A program made the position numbers and the translations under genes. A DNA stretch of 47,621 nt from Eubacteriales bacterium (lineage in GTDB: Bacteria; Bacillota; Clostridia; Lachnospirales; Lachnospiraceae): contig JAUNNI010000016.1 of assembly GCA_030531555.1 (NCBI GenBank), positions 1 to 47,621 on the forward strand, in the 5' to 3' direction. Below, piece after piece: positions 8,873-17,036 of the stretch (position 1 is the first letter of the stretch; every line of letters begins with the position of its first letter). Below the pieces are notes generated by a model. The model did no database searches, was not told the DNA's origin, and worked only from the letters and a program-made list of their open reading frames with translations.

Positions 8873-8901
8873 ATTTTAGCAAAATATTCCTCTGCTGACA
8901 A
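8873..8901 (-). promoter_or_regulatory. Promoter of the unknown gene at 8099-8812
   Basis: Minus-strand TTGTCA (8896-8901), a 17-base spacer ending in TTTTGC, and TAAAAT (8873-8878). This is a good sigma-A promoter about 60 bases before the ATG. Confidence 0.7.
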
Positions 8902-8991
8902 GTTAGATTTTTGTCATGAAAGCTGATGGGAATGGAGGATATATCCGCATTCTATAGCAAGAAACATTCCTCATGGAACAAGATTTCACCA

Positions 8992-9026
8992 CAAAAAAAG
9001 ACGTCAGAAGCAAATCTACTGACGTC
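8992..9026 (-). terminator. Rho-independent terminator after the DUF975 gene
   Basis: Perfect 8-bp stem GACGTCAG/CTGACGTC (9000-9007 with 9019-9026), followed on the minus strand by seven T residues. It lies 25 bases past the DUF975 stop codon. Confidence 0.88.
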
Positions 9027-9051
9027 AAAATATAGCTATAAGAACAAATTC

Positions 9052-9747
9052 TTACAATTCTCTACCATAAAGTTTTTCCGCTCTGCCAGATGCCTCATTG
9101 AAAAAGACAGTTTCTGACATGGAATAGTATGGATTTACCCAGAAAAACGCAAGTCCTAAGCTAAGAAATCCCAGGAGTTTCCAACCGATGAAACTCAATC
9201 GGAAACAGAAAAACTTCCAGCGTTTTCCTTTCATTTTCTTTTTAGATAAACGCATGGCTGCTGAAACACTAAGTTTGTGATCACATTCTAAAAGAAATGG
9301 AGCCATGGCATAATTATAATAAACCACAATACCTGGAATAAGGAAAAAGATACTTCCAATCGCTATCATGATCATCATGCGTAGATGGAGCTCAAAGCTG
9401 TTCCACCATAAAGCAGATGCATCAAAAAGCATACCACCATAAGACTTTCTACGGTCAAGAATGGCCAGATTATATTCCAGATATCCAAGTCGTGCAAAGC
9501 TTCCAATGAAAATCCATAAAAAAGCAATCAAAAAAATAACGATCATCGTTAACGTGCTGAGCATCGGCACTCCCTCACAGAAGAAAAGGATCAATGATGC
9601 TAAGATGATCAGTTTTAGTACTCCAGTAAACAGGTTTGTAAATACACCTAAAATCGATGCAATGAAACCTGTGATTGCTGAACGAAACCATCGGCCTCTC
9701 AACGCACTCCTTGCAATATGTCGACATATGTCCGCTCTCAGATTCAT
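9052..9747 (-). CDS. DUF975 family integral membrane protein
   Basis: This 231-residue protein has about five or six hydrophobic segments, at roughly 22-55, 60-90, 120-145, 180-200 and beyond, and the DUF975 pattern. Typical of that family are the R-xx-A-xxxLRGRW start, the GIVVYYNYAMAPFLL segment and the late FRLSFIGWKLLGFLSLG with NPYYSMSETVFF. DUF975 proteins are common in Clostridia and their biochemical role is not established. The gene starts 15 bases after a 59-codon gene and shares its transcript. Its ribosome site (GAAAGA) is weak, so translational coupling to the small upstream gene is plausible. Confidence 0.85.
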   Translation of the reverse strand: MNLRADICRHIARSALRGRWFRSAITGFIASILGVFTNLFTGVLKLIILASLILFFCEGVPMLSTLTMIVIFLIAFLWIFIGSFARLGYLEYNLAILDRRKSYGGMLFDASALWWNSFELHLRMMIMIAIGSIFFLIPGIVVYYNYAMAPFLLECDHKLSVSAAMRLSKKKMKGKRWKFFCFRLSFIGWKLLGFLSLGLAFFWVNPYYSMSETVFFNEASGRAEKLYGREL

Positions 9748-9762
9748 AAGATTCTTTCGAAC

Positions 9763-9942
9763 TTAGATCTCCCACATCTCTTTCACACGGAGTACTTCAT
9801 TCAATGTCATATTCATAAATGCTTCATTTTTTGGATTGTTACTAAAAGCACCTGTTTCTTTACGATAAACGATTTCCGCTTCGATATCTTCCATGGTGAT
9901 CCCTTTTTCTTTTAAAATCTGTGCTGCTTCATAACCTCTCAT
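9763..9942 (-). CDS. Small protein of 59 residues, function unknown
   Basis: The ATG at 9942 has a strong TAAGGAGG ribosome site 7 bases upstream, and the frame is open for 59 codons to a TAA. The product begins MRGYEAAQILKEKGITMEDI and ends VLRVKEMWEI. It is soluble, acidic and helical, with the first 20 residues resembling a short DNA-binding or coiled helix. No family is recognised. It ends 15 bases before the DUF975 gene, whose own ribosome site is poor, so it may be coupled to it. The strong ribosome site and balanced codon use argue that it is real. Confidence 0.72.
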   Translation of the reverse strand: MRGYEAAQILKEKGITMEDIEAEIVYRKETGAFSNNPKNEAFMNMTLNEVLRVKEMWEI

Positions 9943-10046
9943 AAGATTACCTCCTTATAAATGATATCACATTTTCCATTGCGAACCTGTCGCTCCATTT
10001 ATATCTATTATAAATAAATGAAAATTTTTTGTAAATAGAACCCATT

Positions 10047-10574
10047 TTAAATATTATGGAATCTTTTGCTGTCTTTTTCCTTCTCACCGGCTCCAAAGCC
10101 CAATTCATCGTATTGTGCTTTCACTTCTTCCCAAGGGAGGACATCTCTTTCTTCTTTTAAATAAGATAAGATATCTGCAATACCCTCTCCGGTGTAAGCA
10201 CTTGTGAAGAAAATCTTCTCACAACCGGCAAGCTCCAGCCATCTGGCTGCCTGCTCTGGTTCTGCGGCCCAGTGATCAATCTTGGTAACCACCCCAACTA
10301 CCTCACGATTACAAACTGGTGTAAGGTTCGGTGCATAAAGAGAATATGGCTCCGTGGAATCCATCAACAAACCAATCACATCTGCTTCTGCAGTGAATAC
10401 AGCCAAGGCAGAAATCAGATTTTTTGTCTGTAAGTACTCTCCAGGTGTGTCAATGATCGCATCATAGTGATTGATATACTGTGTTTTGTGATAAGTAATA
10501 GTTTGCCCTTTCATGGCCTGTGTCAGTGTAGTTTTACCCGCCTCACTACGGCCAATAAACATAATCTTTCTCAT
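10047..10574 (-). CDS. EutP/PduV family small GTPase
   Basis: This 175-residue P-loop GTPase has Walker A GRSEAGKTTL (residues 8-17), the G3 motif DTPGE near residue 44 and the G4 motif TKID near residue 97, then SAYTGEGI in the G5 position. EutP/PduV proteins accompany ethanolamine and propanediol microcompartment operons, where their role (possibly acetate kinase activity or compartment placement) is unsettled. No eut or pdu genes are nearby, so this copy is an orphan. It is longer than the roughly 145-160 usual for EutP because of a charged tail after about residue 150. It has its own promoter and an AGAGGATG ribosome site. I saw no clear terminator behind it. Confidence 0.85.
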   Translation of the reverse strand: MRKIMFIGRSEAGKTTLTQAMKGQTITYHKTQYINHYDAIIDTPGEYLQTKNLISALAVFTAEADVIGLLMDSTEPYSLYAPNLTPVCNREVVGVVTKIDHWAAEPEQAARWLELAGCEKIFFTSAYTGEGIADILSYLKEERDVLPWEEVKAQYDELGFGAGEKEKDSKRFHNI

Positions 10575-10612
10575 AAATCATCCTCTTAGAAACAAGGTCA
10601 TTTGTCTCAATT

Positions 10613-10641
10613 ATTATAGCAAATGAAAATAAGCATAGCAA
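10613..10641 (-). promoter_or_regulatory. Promoter of the EutP-like gene
   Basis: Minus-strand TTGCTA (10636-10641), a 17-base spacer ending in TGC (extended -10), and TATAAT (10613-10618), about 40 bases before the ATG. Confidence 0.7.
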
Positions 10642-10769
10642 GAAAATCGTTTTGTATATATTGCTTGATTTTTGCCATGAAACGTGCTATTATATAGAAA
10701 ATCTTAACAAGATTGTATTTGCTTTTTACTATTTTCTATATATTTTTATTGGGAATTGGGTTACATTCC

Positions 10770-10800
10770 AAAAAAAAGAGCACCGTTGGGGGACGGTGCT
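10770..10800 (-). terminator. Rho-independent terminator of the MarR/ABC/Nudix operon
   Basis: Perfect 8-bp stem AGCACCGT/ACGGTGCT (10779-10786 with 10793-10800) around a C-rich loop, followed on the minus strand by CTTTTTTTT. It lies 36 bases past the Nudix stop. Confidence 0.9.
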
Positions 10801-10836
10801 TCTTTTATTTTTCTCTATTTTTTCTTATTTTCTGAA

Positions 10837-11469
10837 TTAAACACCCATGAAAAACATCATAGCAGCCCAGCTCCAGATTGGATAATATATTCCTTCCTGA
10901 TCTCTTCCGCTGCAAAGGAGATTTTCCGCATCTTCTTTGGTGAGCAACTCAAATCCGTTGAACTTTTCAGAACCTACCGCACCATCCTGGCTTAAGGATG
11001 GCATGGTATCTCTTTTAATTCTCATATAAACAAGGGCATTGGCTTCATCCGTCATACCTGGAGTACTGAAAACAAATGGATTCACGACACGAATCTCATC
11101 CCATGGCTCAAAAGTAATGCCGGTTTCTTCCTTTAATTCACGGATGGCTGTTCTTTCCAAAGCATCCATGTATTTTTTATCTTCCTCATCGATGAGCCCT
11201 GCCGGTACACTTAAAAGGTACTGGCCGGCTGGATAACGAAACTCTTTGCTTAAGAGAAGTTTTGGTTCTTCTCCTTCCACATCAATAACAACAATGCAGC
11301 TAACCGCATCTGGTAACATGGTTGCATAATCTTCTTTTTTGGCTAAGGCTGGAAGGTCATCAACATCATGACGGCTGGCCACCATATAATGGCGGCCTTC
11401 TTCATACTGAAGATCGTACATTTTAATAAATTTTGAATCATACACTTTTTCAATCTGTTCTTTTTTCAT
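10837..11469 (-). CDS. Nudix hydrolase (ADP-ribose pyrophosphatase-like)
   Basis: Nudix enzymes cleave nucleoside diphosphates linked to another moiety; this subgroup usually hydrolyses ADP-ribose to AMP and ribose-5-phosphate in the cytoplasm. The 210-residue protein has an N-terminal beta domain and a Nudix box whose core RELKEETGI is intact. The distance from the leading Gly (PAGLIDEED) to the RE pair is longer than the classic GX5EX7RE pattern and the first Glu position holds an Asp, so substrate use may differ. It is the last gene of the marR-ABC operon, starting 10 bases after the second transporter gene, with an AAGGAGA ribosome site. Its link to the exporter is unknown. Confidence 0.88.
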   Translation of the reverse strand: MKKEQIEKVYDSKFIKMYDLQYEEGRHYMVASRHDVDDLPALAKKEDYATMLPDAVSCIVVIDVEGEEPKLLLSKEFRYPAGQYLLSVPAGLIDEEDKKYMDALERTAIRELKEETGITFEPWDEIRVVNPFVFSTPGMTDEANALVYMRIKRDTMPSLSQDGAVGSEKFNGFELLTKEDAENLLCSGRDQEGIYYPIWSWAAMMFFMGV

Positions 11470-11479
11470 ACTATTCTCC

Positions 11480-13423
11480 TTAGCTTAATACCAGGTTACC
11501 AGTATAAAGCTGATAATATCTGCCTTTCTGTTTCAGAAGATCTTCATGATTTCCTCGTTCAATGATACGTCCCTGCTCTAATACCATAATACAGTCACTG
11601 TTCTGGATTGTGGACAAACGATGGGCAATTACAAATGTAGTTCTTCCCTCCATCAGTTTATCCATACCTTCTTGAACGATTTTTTCGGTACGGGTATCAA
11701 TAGAACTTGTCGCTTCATCTAAGATCAAGGCAGGTGGATCTGCAATTGCTGCTCTTGCAATGGAGAGAAGCTGTCTCTGACCCTGACTTAAGTTGGCACC
11801 ATCGCCTGTAAGAACCGTATCATATCCCTGAGGAAGTCGACGAATAAATTCATCGGCATTGGCAAGTTTTGCTGCTGCGTATACTTCTTCATCCGTTGCA
11901 TCTAATTTACCATAACGGATATTTTCTTTTACTGTTGCCGTAAAGAGGTGAGTATCCTGAAGTACCATACCAAGAGATTTACGAAGATCTGCTTTTTTAA
12001 TCTTGTTGATATTGATTCCATCATAACGGATCTTTCCATCCTGAATATCGTAGAAACGATTGATCAGATTTGTGATGGTTGTCTTTCCGGCACCTGTAGA
12101 TCCTACAAAAGCAATTTTCTCCCCGGAATGGGCATACATTTTGATATCATGTAAGACAATTTTCTTATCATTGTATCCAAAATCTACTCCTAAGAATTCC
12201 ACATTTCCTTCCTGTTTTACATAGGTTGTGGTACCGTCTGCTTTGTGGAAATGTTTCCAAGCCCACATACCGGTATGTTCTTTTGTTTCTTCGATTTCGC
12301 CTGCCTCATTATAGCGGGCATTGACCAACATAACATAACCATCATCCACCTCTGGTTCTTCATCCAAGAGGGCAAATACTCGCTGTGCACCAGCCAGAGC
12401 CATAACGATAAAGTTTACCTGCTGGCTGACCTGGTTGATTGGCATGTTGAAGCTCTTGTTGAAGGTGAGGAAGCTGGCCAGCTTACCAAGAGTAAGTCCT
12501 CCAACCCCATTGATTGCCAGAATACCACCGGTAATCGCTACCAATACATAACTGATATTGCCCAGCTGTCCGTTGATTGGCATCATGATGTTGGAAAATT
12601 TATGGGCATTGTTTGCGCTCTCACATAACTGTTCATTCAATTCATTAAATTTTTCAATATTTTTATCTTCATGACAGAATACTTTTACTACCTTCTGTCC
12701 GGTAAGCATTTCTTCCACGAAACCATTGGTTGCACCAAGGTCTTTCTGCTGTTTCATGAAGAAACCACCAGAGAAACCTGCCAGTGTTTTGGAAGTGTAA
12801 AGCATTACTGCAACCATGGCAAGAGTAACTAAAGTCAGTGGAATGCTTAAGAAGATCATACAGGATAATACACTAACGATGGTGATTCCACTATTGATGA
12901 TCTGTGGAATGGACTGGGAGATCATCTGACGAAGTGAGTCAACGTCATTGGTGTAAACAGACATGATGTCACCATGGGAATGTGTATCAAAATATTTGAT
13001 TGGAAGGCTCTGCATATGATCAAAAATATCTTTACGAAGGCTTCGCATGGTTCCCTGTGTGATGATGATCATGATCTGCTGCTGCAGGAAGGACACGATA
13101 ACTCCAAGAGCATAGAAACCTGCCACACGCATAATCGCATGGTTCAGTCCGGAGAAATCATGAGAATTATCTGCCAACATCGGTTTGATATAATTATCAA
13201 TCAAAGTCTGCATAAACATGGTTCCCTGAATATTGCAAAGAACACTTGTGATAATACAAAGAATGATAATCACATACAATACGCCATACTTTTTAAAAAC
13301 GTAACCCATGAGGCGTTTGAATAATTTGCCAGGATTTTCAATTTTCGGTCTTGGACCCATCATTCCTCTACGGCCTGGCCCTTTGGGTCCACCATGCATT
13401 GGTCTTGCTTTATTCTCAGCCAT
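11480..13423 (-). CDS. ABC exporter half-transporter, catalytically complete partner
   Basis: This 647-residue type IV ABC exporter subunit has a six-helix membrane domain (about 50-370) fused to a nucleotide-binding domain. The NBD has Walker A GSTGAGKTT, signature LSQGQ, Walker B ALILDEAT with the catalytic Glu, and the switch IAHRLS with its His. The N-terminus is Gly-, Pro- and Arg-rich (GPKGPGRRGMMGPRP). I start at 13423, where GGAGGAG precedes the ATG; the open frame runs further upstream only through the neighbouring gene. It overlaps the previous ABC gene by 8 bases. The neighbour carries a degenerate catalytic site, so the two form a heterodimeric exporter of the LmrCD/TM287-288 type, probably for drugs or other hydrophobic compounds. 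Confidence 0.93.
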   Translation of the reverse strand: MAENKARPMHGGPKGPGRRGMMGPRPKIENPGKLFKRLMGYVFKKYGVLYVIIILCIITSVLCNIQGTMFMQTLIDNYIKPMLADNSHDFSGLNHAIMRVAGFYALGVIVSFLQQQIMIIITQGTMRSLRKDIFDHMQSLPIKYFDTHSHGDIMSVYTNDVDSLRQMISQSIPQIINSGITIVSVLSCMIFLSIPLTLVTLAMVAVMLYTSKTLAGFSGGFFMKQQKDLGATNGFVEEMLTGQKVVKVFCHEDKNIEKFNELNEQLCESANNAHKFSNIMMPINGQLGNISYVLVAITGGILAINGVGGLTLGKLASFLTFNKSFNMPINQVSQQVNFIVMALAGAQRVFALLDEEPEVDDGYVMLVNARYNEAGEIEETKEHTGMWAWKHFHKADGTTTYVKQEGNVEFLGVDFGYNDKKIVLHDIKMYAHSGEKIAFVGSTGAGKTTITNLINRFYDIQDGKIRYDGININKIKKADLRKSLGMVLQDTHLFTATVKENIRYGKLDATDEEVYAAAKLANADEFIRRLPQGYDTVLTGDGANLSQGQRQLLSIARAAIADPPALILDEATSSIDTRTEKIVQEGMDKLMEGRTTFVIAHRLSTIQNSDCIMVLEQGRIIERGNHEDLLKQKGRYYQLYTGNLVLS

Positions 13424-15167
13424 TGATTTCTCCTCCTTCCTCGCTTTCTTTTCCCTGTGTCTGTGCTTTGTATACATCCATGTAGATTTCATTGCCTGCA
13501 AGAAGCTCTTCATGGCTTCCGAATCCGTTGATCTCACCGTTATCAAGCACCAGAATTCGGTCAGCATCCTGAATACTGGAGATACGCTGTGCAATAATCA
13601 GCTTTGTAACATCCGGAATCTCTTCACGGAACGCTTTACGAATCTTTGCATCGGTGGCAGTATCTACCGCACTTGTACTATCATCAAGAATCAGGATCTT
13701 AGGGTTTTTCAGCAGGGCTCTGGCAATACAAAGACGCTGTCTCTGTCCACCGGAAACATTCGTTCCACCCTGTTCGATATAAGTTTCATAAGCTTCTGGC
13801 ATTTTTTCAATAAATTCATCGGCACAAGCCAGCTTACATGCACGGATACATTCTTCCTCTGTCGCATCTTCTTTTCCCCAGCGAAGGTTATCTAAAATAC
13901 TTCCGGAGAAAAGAACATTTTTCTGTAATACAACAGAAACTTCGTTTCGGATTGTTTCAAGATCGTATTCACGAACATCTCTTCCACCAACTTTAATGCT
14001 GCCTTCATCCACATCATAAAGACGGCTGATCAGGTTAGCCAAAGTGGATTTTGCACTACCGGTACCACCTAAAATACCAATGGTTTCTCCCGCCTTAATG
14101 GAAAGGCTGACATCATTTAATACTGGTTTTTCACTGTCTTTATAGTAACGGAAAGTCACATGATCAAAGACGATGCTTCCATCCTTTACATGATATACAG
14201 GATTTTCCGGATTTTTAATATCTGGTTCTTCTGTAAGAACTTCATAAATACGTTTTGCACTAGCCTGACTCATGGTCATCATAACGAAGATCATGGAAAG
14301 CATTAATAAGTTCATTAAAATGTTCATACAATATGCAAGAAGCATCATGAGTTCACCGGTGGTAAGCTCGTTTTGCACGATCATTTTCGCCCCCATCCAG
14401 CTGATCAAAAGAATACAGCTGTAAACTGCAAGCATCATACTTGGCATATTTAACGCAACGGTTCTCTCCGCTTTAATACCAATATCATATACCGCCTGCA
14501 ATGCCTTTTCAAAAAGACTCTTTTCATGCTCTTCACGAACAAATGCCTTCACAACACGGATGGAAGATACATTTTCCTGCACCTTACTGTTTAATACATC
14601 GTATTTTTCAAACATCTGTGTGAAGAATTTCATCGCATTTTTTACGATGAGTACAATAATAATACCAAGAATACATACGGCACCAAGATAGATGCTTGCC
14701 AGTCTGGCATTTACCATAAATGACATGAACATAGCACAAATAAGAGAAATTGGTGCACGGAAACACATACGAAGAATCATCTGGTATGCATTCTGTAAAT
14801 TCGTCACGTCCGTAGTCATACGAGTTACCAAACTACCTGTACTAAAACGGTCGATGTTCGCAAAAGAGAAAGTCTGTATTTTTTCAAACATTGCTTTTCT
14901 TAAATTTTTTGCAAAACCTGTCGATGCTTTCGCACCAAAAGCACCGCCTAAAATACCGCAAAGTAATGCAAATGCTGCCGCTATGATCATCAAAATTCCT
15001 ATGAGGAAAATATGCTGGATATTCCCTTTCTCTACCCCTTCATCAATAATGGAAGCCATGAGAAGTGGTATGACCATTTCCATGATGACTTCAAGAATCA
15101 TTACGATTGGGGTCATAATCGATACTTTTTTATATTCCCCAATCTGAGCTGCCAATGTTTTTAACAT
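13416..15167 (-). CDS. ABC exporter half-transporter, degenerate ATPase partner
   Basis: This 583-residue protein is a six-helix membrane domain (about 15-310) with an NBD. Walker A is GGTGSAKST, with Ala where Gly is usual, and the signature NVSGGQRQR is intact. Walker B reads ILILDDSTS, with Asp in place of the catalytic Glu, and the switch His is replaced by Gln (IIAQRIS). These changes are the hallmark of the non-hydrolysing site in heterodimeric exporters, in which this subunit pairs with the next gene product. It starts 24 bases after the marR stop with an AAAGGAGAG ribosome site and is controlled with it, so induction by the exported compound is likely. The substrate is unknown. Confidence 0.93.
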   Translation of the reverse strand: MLKTLAAQIGEYKKVSIMTPIVMILEVIMEMVIPLLMASIIDEGVEKGNIQHIFLIGILMIIAAAFALLCGILGGAFGAKASTGFAKNLRKAMFEKIQTFSFANIDRFSTGSLVTRMTTDVTNLQNAYQMILRMCFRAPISLICAMFMSFMVNARLASIYLGAVCILGIIIVLIVKNAMKFFTQMFEKYDVLNSKVQENVSSIRVVKAFVREEHEKSLFEKALQAVYDIGIKAERTVALNMPSMMLAVYSCILLISWMGAKMIVQNELTTGELMMLLAYCMNILMNLLMLSMIFVMMTMSQASAKRIYEVLTEEPDIKNPENPVYHVKDGSIVFDHVTFRYYKDSEKPVLNDVSLSIKAGETIGILGGTGSAKSTLANLISRLYDVDEGSIKVGGRDVREYDLETIRNEVSVVLQKNVLFSGSILDNLRWGKEDATEEECIRACKLACADEFIEKMPEAYETYIEQGGTNVSGGQRQRLCIARALLKNPKILILDDSTSAVDTATDAKIRKAFREEIPDVTKLIIAQRISSIQDADRILVLDNGEINGFGSHEELLAGNEIYMDVYKAQTQGKESEEGGEING

Positions 15168-15191
15168 GGTTCACTCTCCTTTCTATATTTT

Positions 15192-15665
15192 CTATTTATC
15201 CTCAATCTGGGTAAGATTTCTCTCGAGATTGGATTTCATTTTCAAGCCTGTTGCGACAAAAGCCTCCAGTTCTTCTTCTGGAATCCCCTGACACATATAC
15301 TGATCAATTGATTTGAAAGAACGAATAAAATCCTTCTGGATTTTTTCTCCTTCTTCACTGAGATAAATCCTTTTCAAACGGGTATCATATTCCCCGGATT
15401 CCCGGCGGATGTATCCTCGTTCTGCCATCTGTTTTAGCATGGTAGCTAAAGTGGATTTGGGGATACTGAATTCTGCTTCCAAATTCTTCTGATAAATCAC
15501 CTGATCCCTATGAAAATAAAGGTAAGCCATAATCCATCCCTGCATCGGAGTCAACTCCAGAGTTTTCCCCTGATCCATGGACCCACAATGCCTTGCAAAA
15601 CCTGCATTCCTCATGATCAGATTATTAAGACATTTGATGGTTTTTCCCACTTTATCTGTTGTCAT
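15192..15665 (-). CDS. MarR family transcriptional regulator
   Basis: MarR proteins are dimeric winged-helix repressors released by small ligands. The 157-residue protein has the typical core: LTPMQGWIMAYLYFHRDQVIYQKNLE, then recognition-helix residues IPKSTLATMLKQMAERGYIRRE, then the wing DTRLKRIYLSEEG. I start at 15665 because AAGGAGGAAGT lies directly upstream; an in-frame ATG 21 bases earlier precedes that site. It is the first gene of an operon with two ABC exporter genes and a Nudix gene. Repeated operator-like sequences lie between its promoter and its start, so it probably represses its own operon. Confidence 0.93.
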   Translation of the reverse strand: MTTDKVGKTIKCLNNLIMRNAGFARHCGSMDQGKTLELTPMQGWIMAYLYFHRDQVIYQKNLEAEFSIPKSTLATMLKQMAERGYIRRESGEYDTRLKRIYLSEEGEKIQKDFIRSFKSIDQYMCQGIPEEELEAFVATGLKMKSNLERNLTQIEDK

Positions 15666-15691
15666 ACTTCCTCCTTTCCTTTTCATTCATG

Positions 15692-15730
15692 AAACTGTTC
15701 CAAATCAAACTGTTCCATCTCGAACTATTT
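15692..15730. promoter_or_regulatory. Repeated operator-like sequences before marR
   Basis: AAACTGTTCC occurs at 15692-15701 and again at 15707-15716, 15 bases apart, and a related CGAACTATTT begins at 15721. The centre contains GTTC-6-GAAC dyad symmetry on the minus strand. The block lies between the transcription start and the ribosome site, where a bound repressor would block elongation or initiation. The MarR encoded next to it is the likely binder. Confidence 0.5.
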
Positions 15731-15740
15731 TCCAAAAATA

Positions 15741-15768
15741 ATTATAATACATCTTTACAAAAAGTCAA
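15741..15768 (-). promoter_or_regulatory. Promoter of the MarR/ABC/Nudix operon
   Basis: Minus-strand TTGACT (15763-15768), 16-base spacer, TATAAT (15741-15746). This is a near-consensus sigma-A promoter with transcription start near 15734, immediately before the repeated operator-like block. Confidence 0.78.
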
Positions 15769-15788
15769 ATGAAATGAAATCACATTTC

Positions 15789-15829
15789 AAAAGAAAAAGC
15801 TGCTGAACTCAAATGAGAACAACAGCTTT
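15789..15829 (-). terminator. Rho-independent terminator after trpS
   Basis: A 10-bp stem with one G-U pair (15796-15805 with 15820-15829), followed on the minus strand by CTTTTTCTTTT. It lies 11 bases past the trpS stop. Confidence 0.82.
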
Positions 15830-15840
15830 AGAAAACTTTT

Positions 15841-16926
15841 TTATTTGCTGAATTTTGCAACCTGTTCTTTGATCCATTCATCATTATCAAAGTAATTGAT
15901 CTTCATGGCTGCTTTTACTTCTGCTAAAGTCTGTGCAGCTTTTGCCTGTGCAACTTCACTACCTTTGCGTAAGATTTCATAGACTGCCGGAATGTTGTTT
16001 TCCCAGTATTTTCTTCTCTCACGGATTGGAGCAAGCTCTGCCTGAAGGACTTTAAGAAGGAATTTTTTCACCTTAACATCACCAAGACCACCACGTTCAT
16101 AGTGAGTTTTTAACTCATCAAGATTTGCATATTCTGGCCAGAATTCTGCAAAATGTTCTGGTTTACTGAAAGCGTCAAGGTAAGTAAATACGGTGTTGCC
16201 TTCCACATGACCTGGATCCTCCACACGAAGATGTGTAGGGTCTGTGAACATGGACATAACTTTTTTCTTTACTTCCTGCTCTGTATCAGAAAGATAAATA
16301 CAGTTTCCAAGAGATTTACTCATTTTAGCTTTTCCATCAATTCCCGGAAGACGAAGACAAGCTTTGTTATCTGGAAGAAGAATTTTTGGATCCACAAGTG
16401 TTTCACCGTAAACGCTGTTGAACTTATGAACGATTTCTTTACACTGTTCCAGCATAGGAAGCTGATCTTCCCCAACAGGTACTGTTGTTGCCTTAAATGC
16501 AGTGATATCTGCAGCCTGGCTGATTGGGTAAGTGAAGAAACCTACTGGAATACTTGTCTCAAAATTACGCATCTTAATTTCAGTCTTTACGGTTGGGTTG
16601 CGCTGAAGTCTGGATACAGTTACGAGATTGGAGTAATAGAAAGTGAGCTCTGTGAGTTCTGGAACCATGGACTGAATAAATAATGTGGATTTTTCAGGGT
16701 CAAGTCCACAGGATAAATAGTCAAGAGCTACTTCCATAATATTCTGACGTACTTTTTCTGGGTTATCGGCATTATCTGTCATCGCCTGAGCGTCAGCAAT
16801 CATAATAAAAATCTGATCGAATTCACCGGAATTCTGTAATTCTACTCTTCTTTTTAAAGAACCAACGTAATGTCCAACATGAAGACGTCCGGTTGGTCTG
16901 TCACCTGTTAAAATAATATTTTCCAT
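15841..16926 (-). CDS. trpS: Tryptophanyl-tRNA synthetase
   Basis: TrpS is a class I aminoacyl-tRNA synthetase that charges tRNA-Trp. The 361-residue protein has the HIGH-type motif HVGH at residues 16-19 within [17 protein letters not shown] and a perfect KMSKS at 201-205. The length is slightly above the usual 330-340. It is transcribed alone from a near-consensus promoter only about 30 bases upstream of the gene, so there is no room for a T-box leader. The ribosome site AAAGGAA is 11 bases from the ATG. A terminator follows. Confidence 0.97.
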   Translation of the reverse strand: MENIILTGDRPTGRLHVGHYVGSLKRRVELQNSGEFDQIFIMIADAQAMTDNADNPEKVRQNIMEVALDYLSCGLDPEKSTLFIQSMVPELTELTFYYSNLVTVSRLQRNPTVKTEIKMRNFETSIPVGFFTYPISQAADITAFKATTVPVGEDQLPMLEQCKEIVHKFNSVYGETLVDPKILLPDNKACLRLPGIDGKAKMSKSLGNCIYLSDTEQEVKKKVMSMFTDPTHLRVEDPGHVEGNTVFTYLDAFSKPEHFAEFWPEYANLDELKTHYERGGLGDVKVKKFLLKVLQAELAPIRERRKYWENNIPAVYEILRKGSEVAQAKAAQTLAEVKAAMKINYFDNDEWIKEQVAKFSK

Positions 16927-16957
16927 TGTATATCATATTCCTTTCCATATCGTTTCT

Positions 16958-16985
16958 ATTATACTATAGGTGATTTTTTTGTCAA
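16958..16985 (-). promoter_or_regulatory. Promoter of trpS
   Basis: Minus-strand TTGACA (16980-16985), 16-base spacer and TATAAT (16958-16963), both hexamers perfect. The implied leader is about 25 bases, too short for a T-box. Confidence 0.82.
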
Positions 16986-17036
16986 TCGTTTGCCATCTTC
17001 CTTCTGGAAGAAAACATCTTCTCCATTTACAATCCT

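Noticed and set aside
10652-10840. 62-codon plus-strand frame between eutP and the Nudix gene
   Set aside because: Hydrophobic AT-rich frame without a ribosome site, running through a terminator; no sign of coding.
11480-13594. Longer N-terminus for the second ABC half-transporter
   Set aside because: The extra 57 codons lie inside the preceding ABC gene, and the ATG at 13423 has a strong ribosome site; no frameshift or fusion is needed.
16927-17036. T-box leader before trpS
   Set aside because: The consensus promoter lies about 30 bases before the gene, leaving no room for a T-box.
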